Below are positions 1 through 12,784 of a stretch of DNA of 64,000 bases, piece by piece. The stretch comes from Sipunculus nudus (taxonomy: Eukaryota > Annelida > Sipuncula > Golfingiida > Sipunculidae), in the NCBI GenBank assembly GCA_026874595.1, contig CM049321.1, positions 2,232,479 through 2,296,478 of the forward strand, written 5' to 3'. How positions within the stretch are numbered: the stretch's first letter is position 1; each line of letters starts with the position of its first letter. A program made the position numbers and the translations under genes. A model generated the notes under the pieces. That model was not told the DNA's origin. It was given only the letters and a program-made list of their open reading frames with translations, and did no database searches.

Positions 1-1420
1 ATCTTACACATTTCGGAGATACCTGGAAGGGTAACAGCGCCAAAACTTGATAATGACGTTCGGCGCAGGAGAGTCGTATAAAAGTATGAAGTAATCACGT
101 TTCTGTTTGGCTAATGTTTGGGAAAACCCAACGAGTAGTTAACACGGGCAACTTTGAAAATGCATGCTTATTACCGAGTCCACAAAGGAGAACCTGGATA
201 GTGCCCGACAGAGAGGACAAACTTAGAAATATAGGGTGGCAGAACAGATCCCCCCCCAAGAGAACGTAACGACATTAAATGTTTATGTCCAGTCTTAGTA
301 TTTCCTTTAAATGGGGACCGAGAGTTATTATATTTACATGATTCTTCCATTAGGTGGTTAAACATTACAAGGCAGTTGAAGTGGAGAGAGACCTAATCTG
401 CAAGGGAATGATCGATAGGAACAGTAAAAAATTGATACTTCCCTTGGCCAGACGCCCTTGTTACGATCTCATGTTGTCCGTTTTACACCGGACAAGTCCC
501 CACAAGAGTACGTTATGACACTGTATATTATTGTCCAATCTGCAAGGGTCTTTTTTAATGAGTACCGTAAGTCACAAGTACATGAAATGATGTGATGTTT
601 CTCTAATTACAATGAGCAAAGGAAACAGAACAAGGCATTTTATGTGTCTGCAGGACGATGTATGTCCCTACTGAACGATCGATGGAGACAGTATTAAATG
701 TAAAGTTGTCTTGGTCAGGCATCCTCTCGTGTCGTCGACGCGTTACACAGGCGCCAAATAATATCAATAAAACACCTTTGCTGTGCAACACATCTAGCAT
801 GCATTAACATTTGCATACTTTTCACATATACCTCTTTTGGTAGATCATTAAATAACTGATTCTTTTTTTTATAAAATCGTTTCAGCCTAAAACATAAAAT
901 ACGCATAGAAATACAGAATGTTCATATTTAGCATAACAGATTTGCTGGGTTTTGTTAATCTTTTATTTAAAGAACTCCTTTATGTTCACCTATGTTATTA
1001 GGTTTTGTCTCTCTGTAGAAATGTCTGCACTTCTCAGTATAGATAAACACGCAAATTAATTCCGAGTGTTTTTATTCATTCAGCCTCTTATCTACTATTT
1101 CATCAAACTGTTAAGTGTTTATTTTTTTAACCTAATGTGTGAAGATATTTATGTCCTATTTTTTTAGTTTGCAAAAACTCACTTTTCCATATTTATTCTG
1201 GATACTTGTGTTTGATCAAGTTTGGAAAGTGCATATGCATACCACGTGAGTACACAAAGGGCAATATAATTTATTTCCCCATCAACCAATATGTCAAATT
1301 AATTTTTTCCGGCACATTAGGTAGAAGGTAACAGAACTTCCGTAACTCTTCATTAGAATCCTCTTACATTAATAACTGTGGGGGGTTTTGTCTAAACCTG
1401 CCATTAGAAAAGGATTTACA

Positions 1421-1672
1421 GTATTAGAGGGCATTGCACCTCTACAGAAAGAATTACAATACGACCCACTAGGTACACGTAAATAACCAATTTTCCTGAA
1501 CCATTCAGCTTCCGATATCATGCTACGGGAGATTCAGTAGCTTTACAGTAATAGAGGGCATTGCACCTCTACAGAAAGCATTACAATACGACCCACTAGG
1601 TACACGTAAATAACCAAATTTCCTGAACCATTCAGCTTCCGATATCAAGCTACGGGAGGTTCACTGAATAAT
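1421..1672. repeat. 127-bp direct tandem duplication (2 copies)
   Basis: Two nearly identical copies in tandem, anchored by 'tagagggcattgcacc' at 1,425 and 1,552, both running to 'cttccgatatca'. The homologous place in the right 5.8-kb copy (about 7,715-7,820) has only one, more diverged copy. This small duplication therefore happened after the large one. Confidence 0.9.
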
Positions 1673-2087
1673 GCCTGTTACAATAGATAATCTTTTAAGC
1701 AATGATTATACAGCCTTCGAGGTGAAAGTGAGAGAAAAATTTAGATTGTTATTTCAAAGATGCATTTGGAAAGATGCGTTATTGCTGATAAAAGTTTGGA
1801 TTACTTTATGCATGAAAAGCTAATCTAATTAATTCCTGCTTTAATTGAATAATTTCCAAAATTCATGATCTCTGTTCATTACTTTTACAGCACTCTCTTG
1901 TCAATTACCAAAAGTCTAGGGTTTTGCAATTTCCCCGCCTTTCCATAAAATTAATCATATTTACTTACAATTAATAATTTATTGATCAACATATTTAGTT
2001 CAGTGATTAAGCATGTTGATGAAATCCTGAAATGTATATAATACAGTGTGATGAAACATCATCTTTGAAGAATCTCTCAGAGCCCCT

Positions 2088-2104
2088 CCCCCCCCCCCCC
2101 CCCC
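2088..2104. repeat. poly-C tract
   Basis: An uninterrupted run of 17 C. It is absent at the matching position of the right 5.8-kb copy (around 8,262-8,270), so the run expanded in this copy only. Confidence 0.95.
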
Positions 2105-3324
2105 AACGCAGGCAACTGGATAATTGGGATACTGCATGGGGTGTAGGAATAATTTGGTCAAAAGTAAATATCAGGTGCAAATATGTGACCCAGGAGTGAT
2201 ACTGAGCCCGATTTCAGCTCCATATTGAAGATCTAACGCAGGCAGAATATGGCAGGAGAAAGAAAAATTAAGCGGCGGCTTTCATATGAAGAGTCTGAGA
2301 AAATTAAACTCAAAACAAAATTAGCGAATGCTCATAATACCATATTATAATTGTTATCATTTTGATCAATTCTTCAACTTTTATTAAGACTTTAAAATCA
2401 TTCATTGATATCCATGTAGTTGGTTGCAAAGGCAATGTATGTGATAAACGTCATTTATACATTTCCATTATAATAAACATAATTAATGTTCTGGCAAAGA
2501 AGTTAACATAACTGTGATATTTTAAAGAATGCCTCCTGTTAAAGCATTTTTGGTGTACTCTACTGCTGCTGACCACCTTAATTTCCTGACATTGAATATA
2601 TTTGTTGGATGCTGCCTCCTTAAAGTGTTCGGGTAGAAGTATTGATAGCGGAAATCCTGTTGACCTAATATTATAATCCAATCCTACTGTCAAAACAAAA
2701 ACTGTTTAATCATGCATTTAAATGAAAATTACATTTTACTGGTTTAATCATAGAGCAGCCATTCTTCAGTAAATCCGAAACAAGTAATTTATCCGGTAAT
2801 GATAATTTTGGAACGATAATGCCAGGCAATATGTCTTATTTAAATTAATGTCAGGCAGAACACGAAATACAGAAAATAAAATTAACCCCGTAATTTATAA
2901 TCATCAACTTGTCGCTTTTTCTGAAGAAGTAAAACTCATTTCCTGTTCGAATATCTTTCTTACCAGTGATATTGACATTTTCTAACCTTGTCAGATGTCC
3001 CGGTTAAAAGAAATATTTATCATCTCCACTGCAACATTTCTGTTGACCTTTTAAGATAACAGGAAGAAATGTCCTTTCTTACTTCCTGCGGATCACAAGA
3101 ATATGTTTTATAAAGGGAAAAAGAAACATCAGGTCAAATGGTTAATGTGTTCTTTTCGTGTGCATTGTAAAAAATATGTATACTCTAGTTCTAGTGTTGA
3201 AGTCTGTTTCCCTTGACCATTCACCTAACGACAAATATCACTGCCTCTATATAATGACTACGCTAAATGATGTTCCTTTTCACATTTTCCACATGTAGAG
3301 GGTTGGCTATCGTAGATTCTTGAG

Positions 3325-4262
3325 GCCCTACCTCACGTTACCGGTTTTGCGTCCCTGTTTGCTCTAGGCATCCCGGTGAACTCCTGATACGGTCGATCAC
3401 GGTTTTGATTCTAAAACCGGGATGAATTCTGTACTGACAGTCCTTCTAAGGTAACTAAGGTTCTCCTTTGGTTCCAGTGGGATTATTTTACTGTTTTAAG
3501 CCGATTAGCCCGTTAAACTACGGCCCAAAGAGGGCATCAGTCGGTCGGCAGATTGGTCATCCCGGCTCTGGCAAGGCGACAATGCGGCATGAATAAGTTT
3601 AACTACGGTTTACTGTCGTCCACTTCGGTGGTTACCGTCGTCCGTACGGGTTACCCCGACGCCTACACGGTGCTTATTAAGACTCAGGCATTTGCATTTT
3701 ATGTGTATTTTGACATTAAGGCAGTTTAAAATACTTAAATAGATTGTGTTCGTTTTTCTTTTGATTCCGTATTATCAATAATTCCATTGTCAGATTGTCT
3801 TAACGTTGCACACCCTCCTGACGTAGTAAATCATCCCGAACCCTAGTAACACATCGCAAAACGTAGCTTCCAGTTTTTTGGCGGAGCGTAAGCTTGGTAA
3901 GCCCTAGTAGGTCCAAGGAGTAGCCGTACCTTAATTTAGTCGATCGGAGTAAAACACTGGCAAAACCGTTCATAAAACCTCATAAGCCGTACAGGAACCG
4001 TGAGAACCCCGGTTTTGAAAATGTCCTGGTTCGCGTAAAAGGCGAAACTATAGGGTGTTAACGGGCAACTACAGCTATGACGGTGGCCCTTTGGTAAAAC
4101 TAGGGTTCTAGTAGGGTTCTGATACGATACCATTTTCATTCCGATTGACCTCGGCAAACCCTTTTCACTTAAAAGAAAAACTCTTAACATATTTTGAAGT
4201 TACAATTTATACATTTCACTCATTCCGTTTGCATTTCACGATGATCTCATTTTCTCATTAGA
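3325..4262. other. left-copy-specific, CpG-richer segment with no recognised content
   Basis: After the shared 'cgtagattc' anchor the two 5.8-kb copies stop matching and resume at about 4,265 and 10,258. Between these points this copy carries roughly 940 bases that are visibly richer in G+C and CpG than the surroundings, with recurring 'accggttttg'-like words. An 84-codon minus-strand frame (3,936-4,190) has no recognisable domain. It could be an insertion here, or the right copy could carry a replacement. I see no terminal repeats or target duplication that would decide. Confidence 0.5.
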
Positions 4263-4720
4263 AACGGAAATGGTCAGTGACGCGTGCCGTGGTTGCTGGT
4301 TATCAGGTACTAAGAGGATTAAAGCCCGCTAAGCTAAAGGTAACGGCCAGGGCATACCACCCGCTCATCAACTCATCGAAACAAGCATAACTAACGCTAT
4401 TTTACTCTTTCCCTCCATATATACATGCTAATAATTCTGTTGTCTAGTATAAGCTAATTACAATCCATGATATTCAAACATAAATACTTCTCTTTCTTCT
4501 CTCTCTCTTGTTTTCTCAACACAACGCAAGGAAACCATGCATGAATAGACAAAATAAGTGATTTCGTGGCTGGACAAATCAGGAAAGTCAGCTCTTACCC
4601 CTGGAGTTTTAGTATCAACATAGGAACCTGGTGTGAATCCTGACGTGCTTTGCTCTGCCCTCATTCGTAAGTTTTTGCTTCGGCCCATAATGATGTGACG
4701 TGAACCTGAAAATAAATTGT

Positions 4721-4818
4721 AGTGGGCTTATTTTGAATATGCATGTCATGAAACACATACATATATTATTATATTATATTATATTATATATAATAAAGTA
4801 TAATAAAATCTAATATAA

Positions 4819-4876
<58 letters not shown>

Positions 4877-5840
4877 GGTAGCCCTGGTCAACAGAAAGGG
4901 AGAGAAAGAGAATGAGAGCAAGACGACAAGGTAAAGGAGTCTTAGTGCAAGGTATAAATATGATTTACAATGCCTCTAGAGGGGTCTAAGAACAGGAAGT
5001 ACTTTCCCAATGACGTTATGTGTAAAACCTGAAGGCCATTGCTATCCATAAAGACAAGGCTAACATAGATTTACAGCCCCGGTAAGGAAACATTTTTTAC
5101 TCTTTTGGCAGTGTAAATGCACTGGAGTATAGCTTCACAATAAAGTCATAATGTAAGCTATATGTAGCCAGAGAACGATAAGGTTAGACAAGGCCATGTA
5201 TTCCATATAACAAGAGGTAAATAAGGTTCCATCAAGTGACCAAAGCGTTATGTTGGTTCAATCAGCGTGTTCCTTTATATTTTGTGATTAACGTGGATTA
5301 ACTCATAGATTGAAAGCTCTAAATTTCGTCTGTGACATAAGTGGTACACACGTTTCATGGACATTTGTCACGCAGTGACATTTCAACAAATACATTTGGT
5401 AATTGAAAAACTGTCCATAACCCTACAGAGAATCTGATGACTATCCGTTTGCATGACCAACCAGCTACGGCTATCAATACAGTTTAGAGTAAATTTAAAC
5501 GGCACTCCACCTATAGATTGGTTTGTTTAATACATAATCAAAATAATGCGTTCAAAAGAAATGCGTGATCGTTCGTAAGCCACAAAGAGACCTGCTTTCC
5601 TGAAATAAATAAGATGACACAAATGGGCAATACACTTCACTATAAATGGCCATTATGATCGGTTGCCGCAAAAGTAGTACATCATTAGAAATTTCCGTGA
5701 CAAAGTAATTACGTTATTGCAAATATGGTGATGTATTTGTTATGAAACCTCTATCGCTGGGCATTCAGCCAAAGCATAATTCAATTTGACCTGGAAAGTC
5801 CCCACTTTTTTTGTTTTTTTTTTAAGCCATTAACGACCGA
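4721..5840. other. spacer between the two 5.8-kb copies; no gene seen
   Basis: This AT-rich stretch separates the two copies and contains a long (AT)n tract. Nothing coding is recognisable. If the duplication is a simple tandem, this is the distal part of the unit. The matching sequence after the right copy (beyond 10,740) is not obviously similar, so one boundary has been rearranged. Confidence 0.5.
4822..4875. repeat. (AT)n microsatellite
   Basis: About 54 bases of nearly perfect AT dinucleotide, preceded from 4,770 by degenerate TTA/TATAT sequence. Confidence 0.97.
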
Positions 5841-8800
5841 TCTTACGAATCCCTGAGACACCTTGTATGAGTACAGCCTCAAAAGGAGCGCCGTTTAAAA
5901 TTATGTAGTAAACACGTTTTATGGCTACTCTTTAGGAAAATCTGACGATTAGTAAACACAGGCTCCTTTGAAAATGTTTGCTTAATAAAATTCCACAAAG
6001 GAGAACCTGGATAGTGTCAAACAGAGAGGACAATTTAAGAAATTTTAAGTGACAGAACAGAACCCCAAAATGAACGTAACGACACCACATATTATAGTCC
6101 AGTCTCCATTCGTGTTTTTAATTAGGAGCGTAAATTATAATAATTACATGTAAATGAAATGAAAAGATGATTCTATCATTTGATGGGTAAACATTACAGG
6201 GCAGTTGAAGTAGAGGGATAACTATTCTGCAAGGAAGCGATCGATGGGAACAGTATAACATTGATATTTTCCTTCGTAAGACGCCCCTTTCACGATTTCT
6301 GTTGTCTGTTTTAGTCCGATGGTAAATTCTTTTATATAAGCAACACTTCTCATTTGTAAGTACCTCATTTATCTCAGCATAAATTTCTCAAACACTTTGT
6401 AGTGTTTAAAAAAATATTATCTTTCCATCCGTTCAATTACAGAAGTACAATTTTACAAAAACATCAATAATTATTTATTTTCACTTTTCACATATTATGT
6501 TTATTGTCTCCAATATTACCTTTTAAAAACGCAAGTAATGGGATATTTCTTTATTTTTTTACCGCTTGTTAAATTGTGAAATAACGTTCTTACTTGTATC
6601 TGATATGTTAAGAAGGAAAACGTTTTTGACTACATCCAACATAAAGATACTTTTCCATGAATACATTTGAATATAAAAAATATTTCGCAGTATGTAACAA
6701 ACTTTTATTCCGGGGCTTATACATACAGGAGAACGTTGAAATCGTCCAGCAGACAGCAAACCTAAAAATATACAGTGGCAGAACCCACCCCGCAACACTA
6801 CGTAATGACACCATGTGTAATTGTCCAGTCTCCAGGCGTCTTTTTAATGATGACCATACGTTAAATGAAATGAGGAGATGTTACTCTCATTACACATTGA
6901 GCTATGGAAACACAATGAGGCCGTTTAAGCCAGTGCAGACAGATCTATGTCTCCACTGAATGAAGATAGTCTTAAATTTATAGTTACACTAGTCACGGCT
7001 AGATATCCTAGTCACGGTATCGTGTTGTCCACGCTGCTTCAAAATAATATAAATTAAACACCTCTGATGAATACAACATCTGTCATTCATTTAAATTATT
7101 TAAATACTTTTCTAATATACTTTGTCAGGTAGATTATTTAATACCTAATTAAAATATTTTTTTCCTTTTTTATATCGTTTCATCCTATCACATTAAATAT
7201 ATATAGAAACGCAGAATATTCAAATATAACATAACAGGTTTTCTGGGTTTTGGTATTCTCCCATTAAAGAATCACTTTATCTTCACCTGACAATGATTTC
7301 GTCTTGTCTCTTCAAATATCGCTAACCTGTTGAAGTATAGAACAGACAAACACAAACCACATCCAAGCATTCATTTAGCCCTGTATCAAAACCTATTCTA
7401 GATTAAATTTTCAGTGTTTAGATTTATATGTCTTCATGAATTTTGTTACGTCTTCCCACATGAAGTCGGAATAGGTGCGTCTGATCCATTAAGTGATACC
7501 AGCTTCTATCAATCTTGGAAACTATATACAAGTCACATGAGTACACCAAGGGCAATATCATTTATTTCCCCTGCAGCCAACATGTCCATATTAATCTTGT
7601 TCAGCAGACAAACTAGAAGGTAACAGCTACCTCCATAACTCTTCATTAACATCCTTTTACACTAAAAACTGTGGAGCGTTGTTTCTCAATATGCAAATTG
7701 ATTTAGATGTGTAAGCATTAGAGGGCATTGCACCATTACCGAGAGTCTAATGAAACCATCCACATTGTACACACTATTATCCATATTTCTAATACTATTC
7801 AGCTTCCGATATCTTGTTAAAGGGGCAGGTCACGTCTATCAGAGATTCAGCAATCACTTTCCAGTAGGTTATCTATTAATTATTATTTATACAGCTTTCG
7901 ACGGGTGAGTGAATAGATATCAATATCGTCAATTCAAAGACACATTTAAAACATTGTGTAACTGATGATAAATGTTTAGATTATTGTATACATTTAATTA
8001 TACATTTAATCTAGTCAATCCACTGTTTATATTTAAAATTTGCAACATTCATGATCTCTTTTCATTACATTTACTGCAGTCACTAGCCGCAGCTAGTAAC
8101 CGTAGGTTATACAAAGTATAAGTCAATCATATTTACTTAAAAGACGATTAATTCATTAATCCTATCAAACTATTTACTTCAGTGATTAAGTATGTTGTTG
8201 AAACTCTGAAATGTGTATGAGACGATGTGATGAAACGTCATTTTCGGATAATCACCGGACGCCTCTCCGACGCAAGCAACTGACCGATAAGAGGGGTACG
8301 CTATGGGTGATCCTATCTTATAAATAACGTGGTAAAAAATAAATATCAGGTGCATACCTGTGACGCAAGACTAATATTAAGCCTGGTTTAACATTTGAAC
8401 ATAAGCTATATTCAGACCTGTTGCAAGCAGAATGTGACAGAAGAAAGAAATATAAAAAGGCTTAATAATGGAGAGTCTGTGAAAAATGAAATCATACCAG
8501 GATAAGCGAAGGCTCATAAATACCACGTTATAATTGTAACCGCTTGGATCAATTTTTAAACTTTCATTCAGATTTTAATTAATATTCATTGATGGCCATG
8601 CAGTTGAAAATGATAATTGCTTAATGATAAATACTTAATGATTTGGCAATGAGGCATTCAGAAATGCGAAATTATATGGAAGTCCTCCTGTGATAGCAAT
8701 TTTGGTAACCTATGCTGTAGCTGACCATCTTCATTCAATGACTGTAATTGGATATAGGTGTTGGATGCTGCTTCTTTGAACGCAAGGTAGAAGCAATAGC

Positions 8801-10740
8801 AATGAGAGTCCTGTATAATATTCATCCATTTCCACTGACAAAATCTTGACAGCTGGTTAACTATGTATTTTAATTGAAATGGCAAATTTCTAGTTTAATC
8901 ATCAGGAAGCTTGTGTTCAATAAATCAGAAACAAGTAGTAAATTGTCCCGAAATGATTATTTTTGAGCGATAATGAATTTATTAGAAATGTTCAGGCAGA
9001 ACATAAAATACTTAATCAGAAAAAATAACCCCGTAATTTTTAAACATCCACAGAAAGAACACAAAACCATTTCTACCAAACCTGCTGCTCTAGGTAAAAG
9101 AGTAAAATTCAATTCGTGTTCGAATGTTTTTCTTTGCAACTTTTTAAAATGTATATTTGACTAGGGATAATGACATTTCTAACTTTGCTCAATGACCCGG
9201 TTATATGAAATTTTGATCTTTTCCAGTGCAACATTTCCTTTCATCTTCTAAGGTACCCGGAAGATATGTCACTTCCTATCTAAAGTCCGGCGGATCACAA
9301 AAAAATGTTGTATAAAGGAGAAAAGAAACATTTGTTCAAATTCTTCATGAGTTCTTGCCGTGTTCTTTTCTTGTGCATTGTAATACATATATACTCTAGT
9401 TCAAGTCTTAGGAACCTGTTTATCTTGACATATTTACATCATGACATATGTCACTGGCCCTATACATTAACTAAGCTTTATCTTACCCCTAATGGGGCCC
9501 CAAGTAAGGAATCTTCTATTTTTCGTAGATTCATTTAAGGTAGCTCAATCGTCTGAACTCATTTGCGTTCTTATCTCAATAAAACGCAGAGCTCTATAAA
9601 AACTTGATAAAAGGATCTATCTGATGAAATATGATCTGTTTTTGGATCTCATCAATGATGTTCCTTATTTTGATTAAATAAAAACTTAACTTTATGTACA
9701 GAACTAGGTATTTCCTACATGTCGTAGCAGGTAGCTAATTCTCAGTAGGCCCATGAAAAATACATGAAAATATCCAAAAGCTGTTTTTTTATTATTGTCC
9801 AATCACGTATCCTTCATGTTTGAAATGCAATTATACATTTTTGCTCTTATAAGGATTAATATTTGACGTGAAAAAAAGCACCATAACTTTTAAAGGAACA
9901 GGAACAATTAATAAAAAGAAAGAGAGAACTTTTTTTGTCAAACATGTTTAATTTTGAGGGTATGAAATTAAAAGTGTATTTGATTTGTCGTTACTTCTAA
10001 ATATGCATTTCAATCAGATCCGAAAATCAGGACGAAAACCCATATTTGTGTGATCCCACTTAACTTTGGACCTGAACAAGGGTTTATTTGCGTGTTAAAC
10101 GTGCTGCTGTCATTAAGTGCAATATGATAAACCAAATGTGCTTTACTCTTACTAATTTTGTTTTAATATTTGCAAGTTAAAAGTGACTTTAATGCACGAT
10201 TTTACATCTGACCGCTTGGCGACTTGGGTTTTCATGTATCTGGGCGGTGCTTAAGCACTGTGAGTGACGAGTGCCGTGTTTGCTGGCTATCAGGTGCTAA
10301 GACGATTAACGCCCGCCAAGCTAACAGCGACGACACGGTCACACCTTCCGCTGATCAGCTTATCGAAACATACATTATTAGCGATATTATACTCTCTCTC
10401 CTTTTTCTCTCTCCATATACATGCCAATCATTCAGTTGTCCAGTATGAGCTTATTACAATACTTGCTATTAAATCCCATATGCTTCTCTCCCTCACGGTC
10501 TCTCAAGCAAAATATGCATAAATCGACAAGTAGAAAGTGCTCGTTTACGGAAAAATCAGGAAAGTTAGACTCTTACCCCAGTAGTGTTAATATCACTACA
10601 GGAGCCTGACGTGAATCTTGTCGACATCTTGTTTTGTCTTGAAGTAGTGCTCCCCTCTGTTCCTCATTCGTGAGTTTTTTTGCGGCGTCTCATGATGATG
10701 TGGTGAGTACGTGCTTGTAAACTATAGTGATCTTATGTTT
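5841..10740. repeat. right copy of the ~5.8-kb diverged tandem duplication
   Basis: Colinear with 1-4,720 (blocks listed under that entry). This copy has extra sequence at 6,310-6,720. It also repeats an internal block: 'ggagaac' followed by 'cagac/cagag' and 'tggcagaacc' occurs near 6,001-6,060 and 6,730-6,790. A different ~720-base segment (9,535-10,255) fills the place taken by the CpG-richer segment in the left copy. The open frames here (up to about 100 codons) lack domains and are not conserved between the copies, which argues against coding function. Confidence 0.85.
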
Positions 10741-10960
10741 GAATCGATGCTGGTATTAAAATTCTCATTTTGCCAGGTGTATATAGAGGCATTGCTAAAA
10801 AATTTACAATAAAAGATAAAATCAGGTAGCTAGATTTAGGTCACGGGCAGGATCAGTCTCACTACGCAGAAAACATTCCATCGACCCGATAACATCTACC
10901 GCGATTGAGAGTGTACCGTTCAGACGGTAATTGGCAGGGTTATTGTATTTGCGCACTCAG
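10741..10960. other. unassigned
   Basis: Short stretch between the 5.8-kb duplication and the next tandem repeats. I see nothing recognisable in it. Confidence 0.4.
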
Positions 10961-12780
10961 TAACTAGACCTCTTGTAACTGTCATGGGACAGTCCCGGAT
11001 CTCAACCTATACCTCATGCCAACCACCCTACCCCCTAATCTCCCTCTTATGTTTTATCCGCCTGTAACAGTTCAAGAGAGACTATAATATTGTAAAAGCA
11101 ATGAAATATGGTAATTCCTTCTTGCGTTTTCACATATGGCGTAATAATGCTTACGTCAAATTTTGTAAATTTGCATATTGTTTGAAAAAATAGAGATGTC
11201 CTACTAAACTTGTCACTGCACTCTTCCGTTGTTAATGGTACATGTCTATAAACGTTTCAAGTTTCTTAGTCATATGGGTTATCCGGAGAGGAACCCTGAC
11301 TAAGAAGTGCTTAGTCACCTATCTCATATGGTTTAGCATAAGTCAGTTCAAAGGAATGTCGGGAATCTGATAGTATATATATAATATATATACATATATA
11401 TATAATTATAATATAATAATCCTTATAGTTAGCAAGAAAATCGGCAATTAAGAATCCGAAAAAAACCTTTTTTAACCCTGTGACCTAGAAAACGGATCAA
11501 GGTTACTGAACTGGGTCAAATTAATTAGACAATGGTAGGGTACATCATGTGTAAATAAGAATGACATCGGATAAAAAATGGCAGAATAATAATTATAAAG
11601 GTAATAATAACTAGACTTGTTAACTGTCAAGGGACAGTCACGGATCTACAACTATCCTCCGCCCCCACATACCACAACCCCCTCACCATTTCACCGAATC
11701 CGAGACTGACCTTTTTATTGAACTCTAACAGTTAAGTGACAACTATAGTTCTGTAAAAGAAATGGAATTTGGCCGTTCCTTCTTGTATTTTCGGAGATAA
11801 GCTGAAAATGCTGAAGTCACATTTTTTTTGTAATTTGCATATTATTAAAAAAATATTGAAGGTATCGCCACCAAACTTTCTACTACACTCCTATGTGATA
11901 AAAGACACATGCTTGTTAAGGTTTCAACTTTCTAAATCATATGCGTTACCAGGAAACATAGCCTTACTTAAGGGTGCTAAGTCATCTATCTCGTATGGTT
12001 TTGCATAAGTGAATTCATTGCGTTACCCCCAAAAATGTTTGAAATCAACAGTTATTGGGGAAATGTCATCCTTGAAAAATAGGTCAAGGTCACTGAAACT
12101 GGATGAAATCAATTGGAAAAATGAATAACATTGAATGATAATAGTAATAATAATAATAATAATAATAATAGTAATCCCCCCCCCCTTTCTTTCAGCGAGT
12201 CTTACACTGATCTTTAATTGACATCTTACAGTACAGGAACAAGTAAAGTTCGTCAAAATCAATAAAATTCGGCCGTTCTTGCTTGTGTTTTCCGAAATGA
12301 GCTTAAAATGCTGACGTCACATTATCGTTATTTGCATTATATGCCAAAACTATTTAAGTCATCGTTACAAAACGTGCCACTGTACCCTTACGTTGTAAAT
12401 GGCATATTACTGTAAAGCCTAAATGAAAAGTGCTGAGTCACCTATCTCATATAGTTTCAAATGAGCGAATTCAAAGCTGTATCCACAGGAATGTTGGGAA
12501 CTAAATATCATGGGTGATTTTTTTATCCATACACATGTATCCCTTATACTTTAAAAAAAGAATGACATTGGAAATATGAAATAATCGCATTTTTCGACCA
12601 CTGTGACCTTGAAAATAGGTGAAAGTCATTAAAACTAGAAAAGTCAATTGGCTCATGGTAGTGTACATCTTTGATAAGAAGCAATAAAAAAGGACACGAA
12701 AATATTGGCTGAATAACAAGTAAGAAAAAGAAAAAGAAGAAGAATGCCAAAAAACAAATACCTTCACCTATAGGATAGTT
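10960..12780. repeat. three diverged tandem repeats of ~0.5-0.65 kb
   Basis: Three head-to-tail copies start near 10,960, 11,605 and 12,131. Shared landmarks in order are 'aactagac..tgtaactgtca' with 'gggacagtc' (10,964 and 11,608), 'ctgtaaaa.aaatg' (about 11,085, 11,752 and 12,255), 'ttccttcttg..tttt', 'gacgtca/gaagtcacat', 'tttgcatat', 'tgctgagtcacctatctcatatgg', and then 'aaggtcactgaactgg' type sequence. The third copy lacks the first ~100 bases. Local simple repeats (AT at 11,375-11,402; TAA at 12,142-12,172; C at 12,174-12,185) have grown inside the copies. No coding potential is seen. Confidence 0.75.
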
Positions 12781-12784
12781 AGAG

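Larger units (their letters stand above)
1..4720. repeat. left copy of a ~5.8-kb diverged tandem duplication
   Basis: This segment is colinear with 5,841-10,740 over most of its length, with many substitutions and indels. Matching blocks seen by eye: 120-480 with 5,930-6,310; 490-790 with 6,775-7,065; 800-1,000 with 7,080-7,280; 1,000-1,420 with 7,290-7,710; 1,670-2,700 with 7,830-8,900; 2,760-3,320 with 8,900-9,530; and 4,270-4,720 with 10,262-10,740. A shared anchor is 'ggagaacctggatagtg' (near 188 and 6,001). Blocks 188-480 and 490-650 also resemble each other, so the unit has older internal repeats. The left copy may continue upstream of the window. No coding region is recognisable in either copy. 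Confidence 0.85.
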
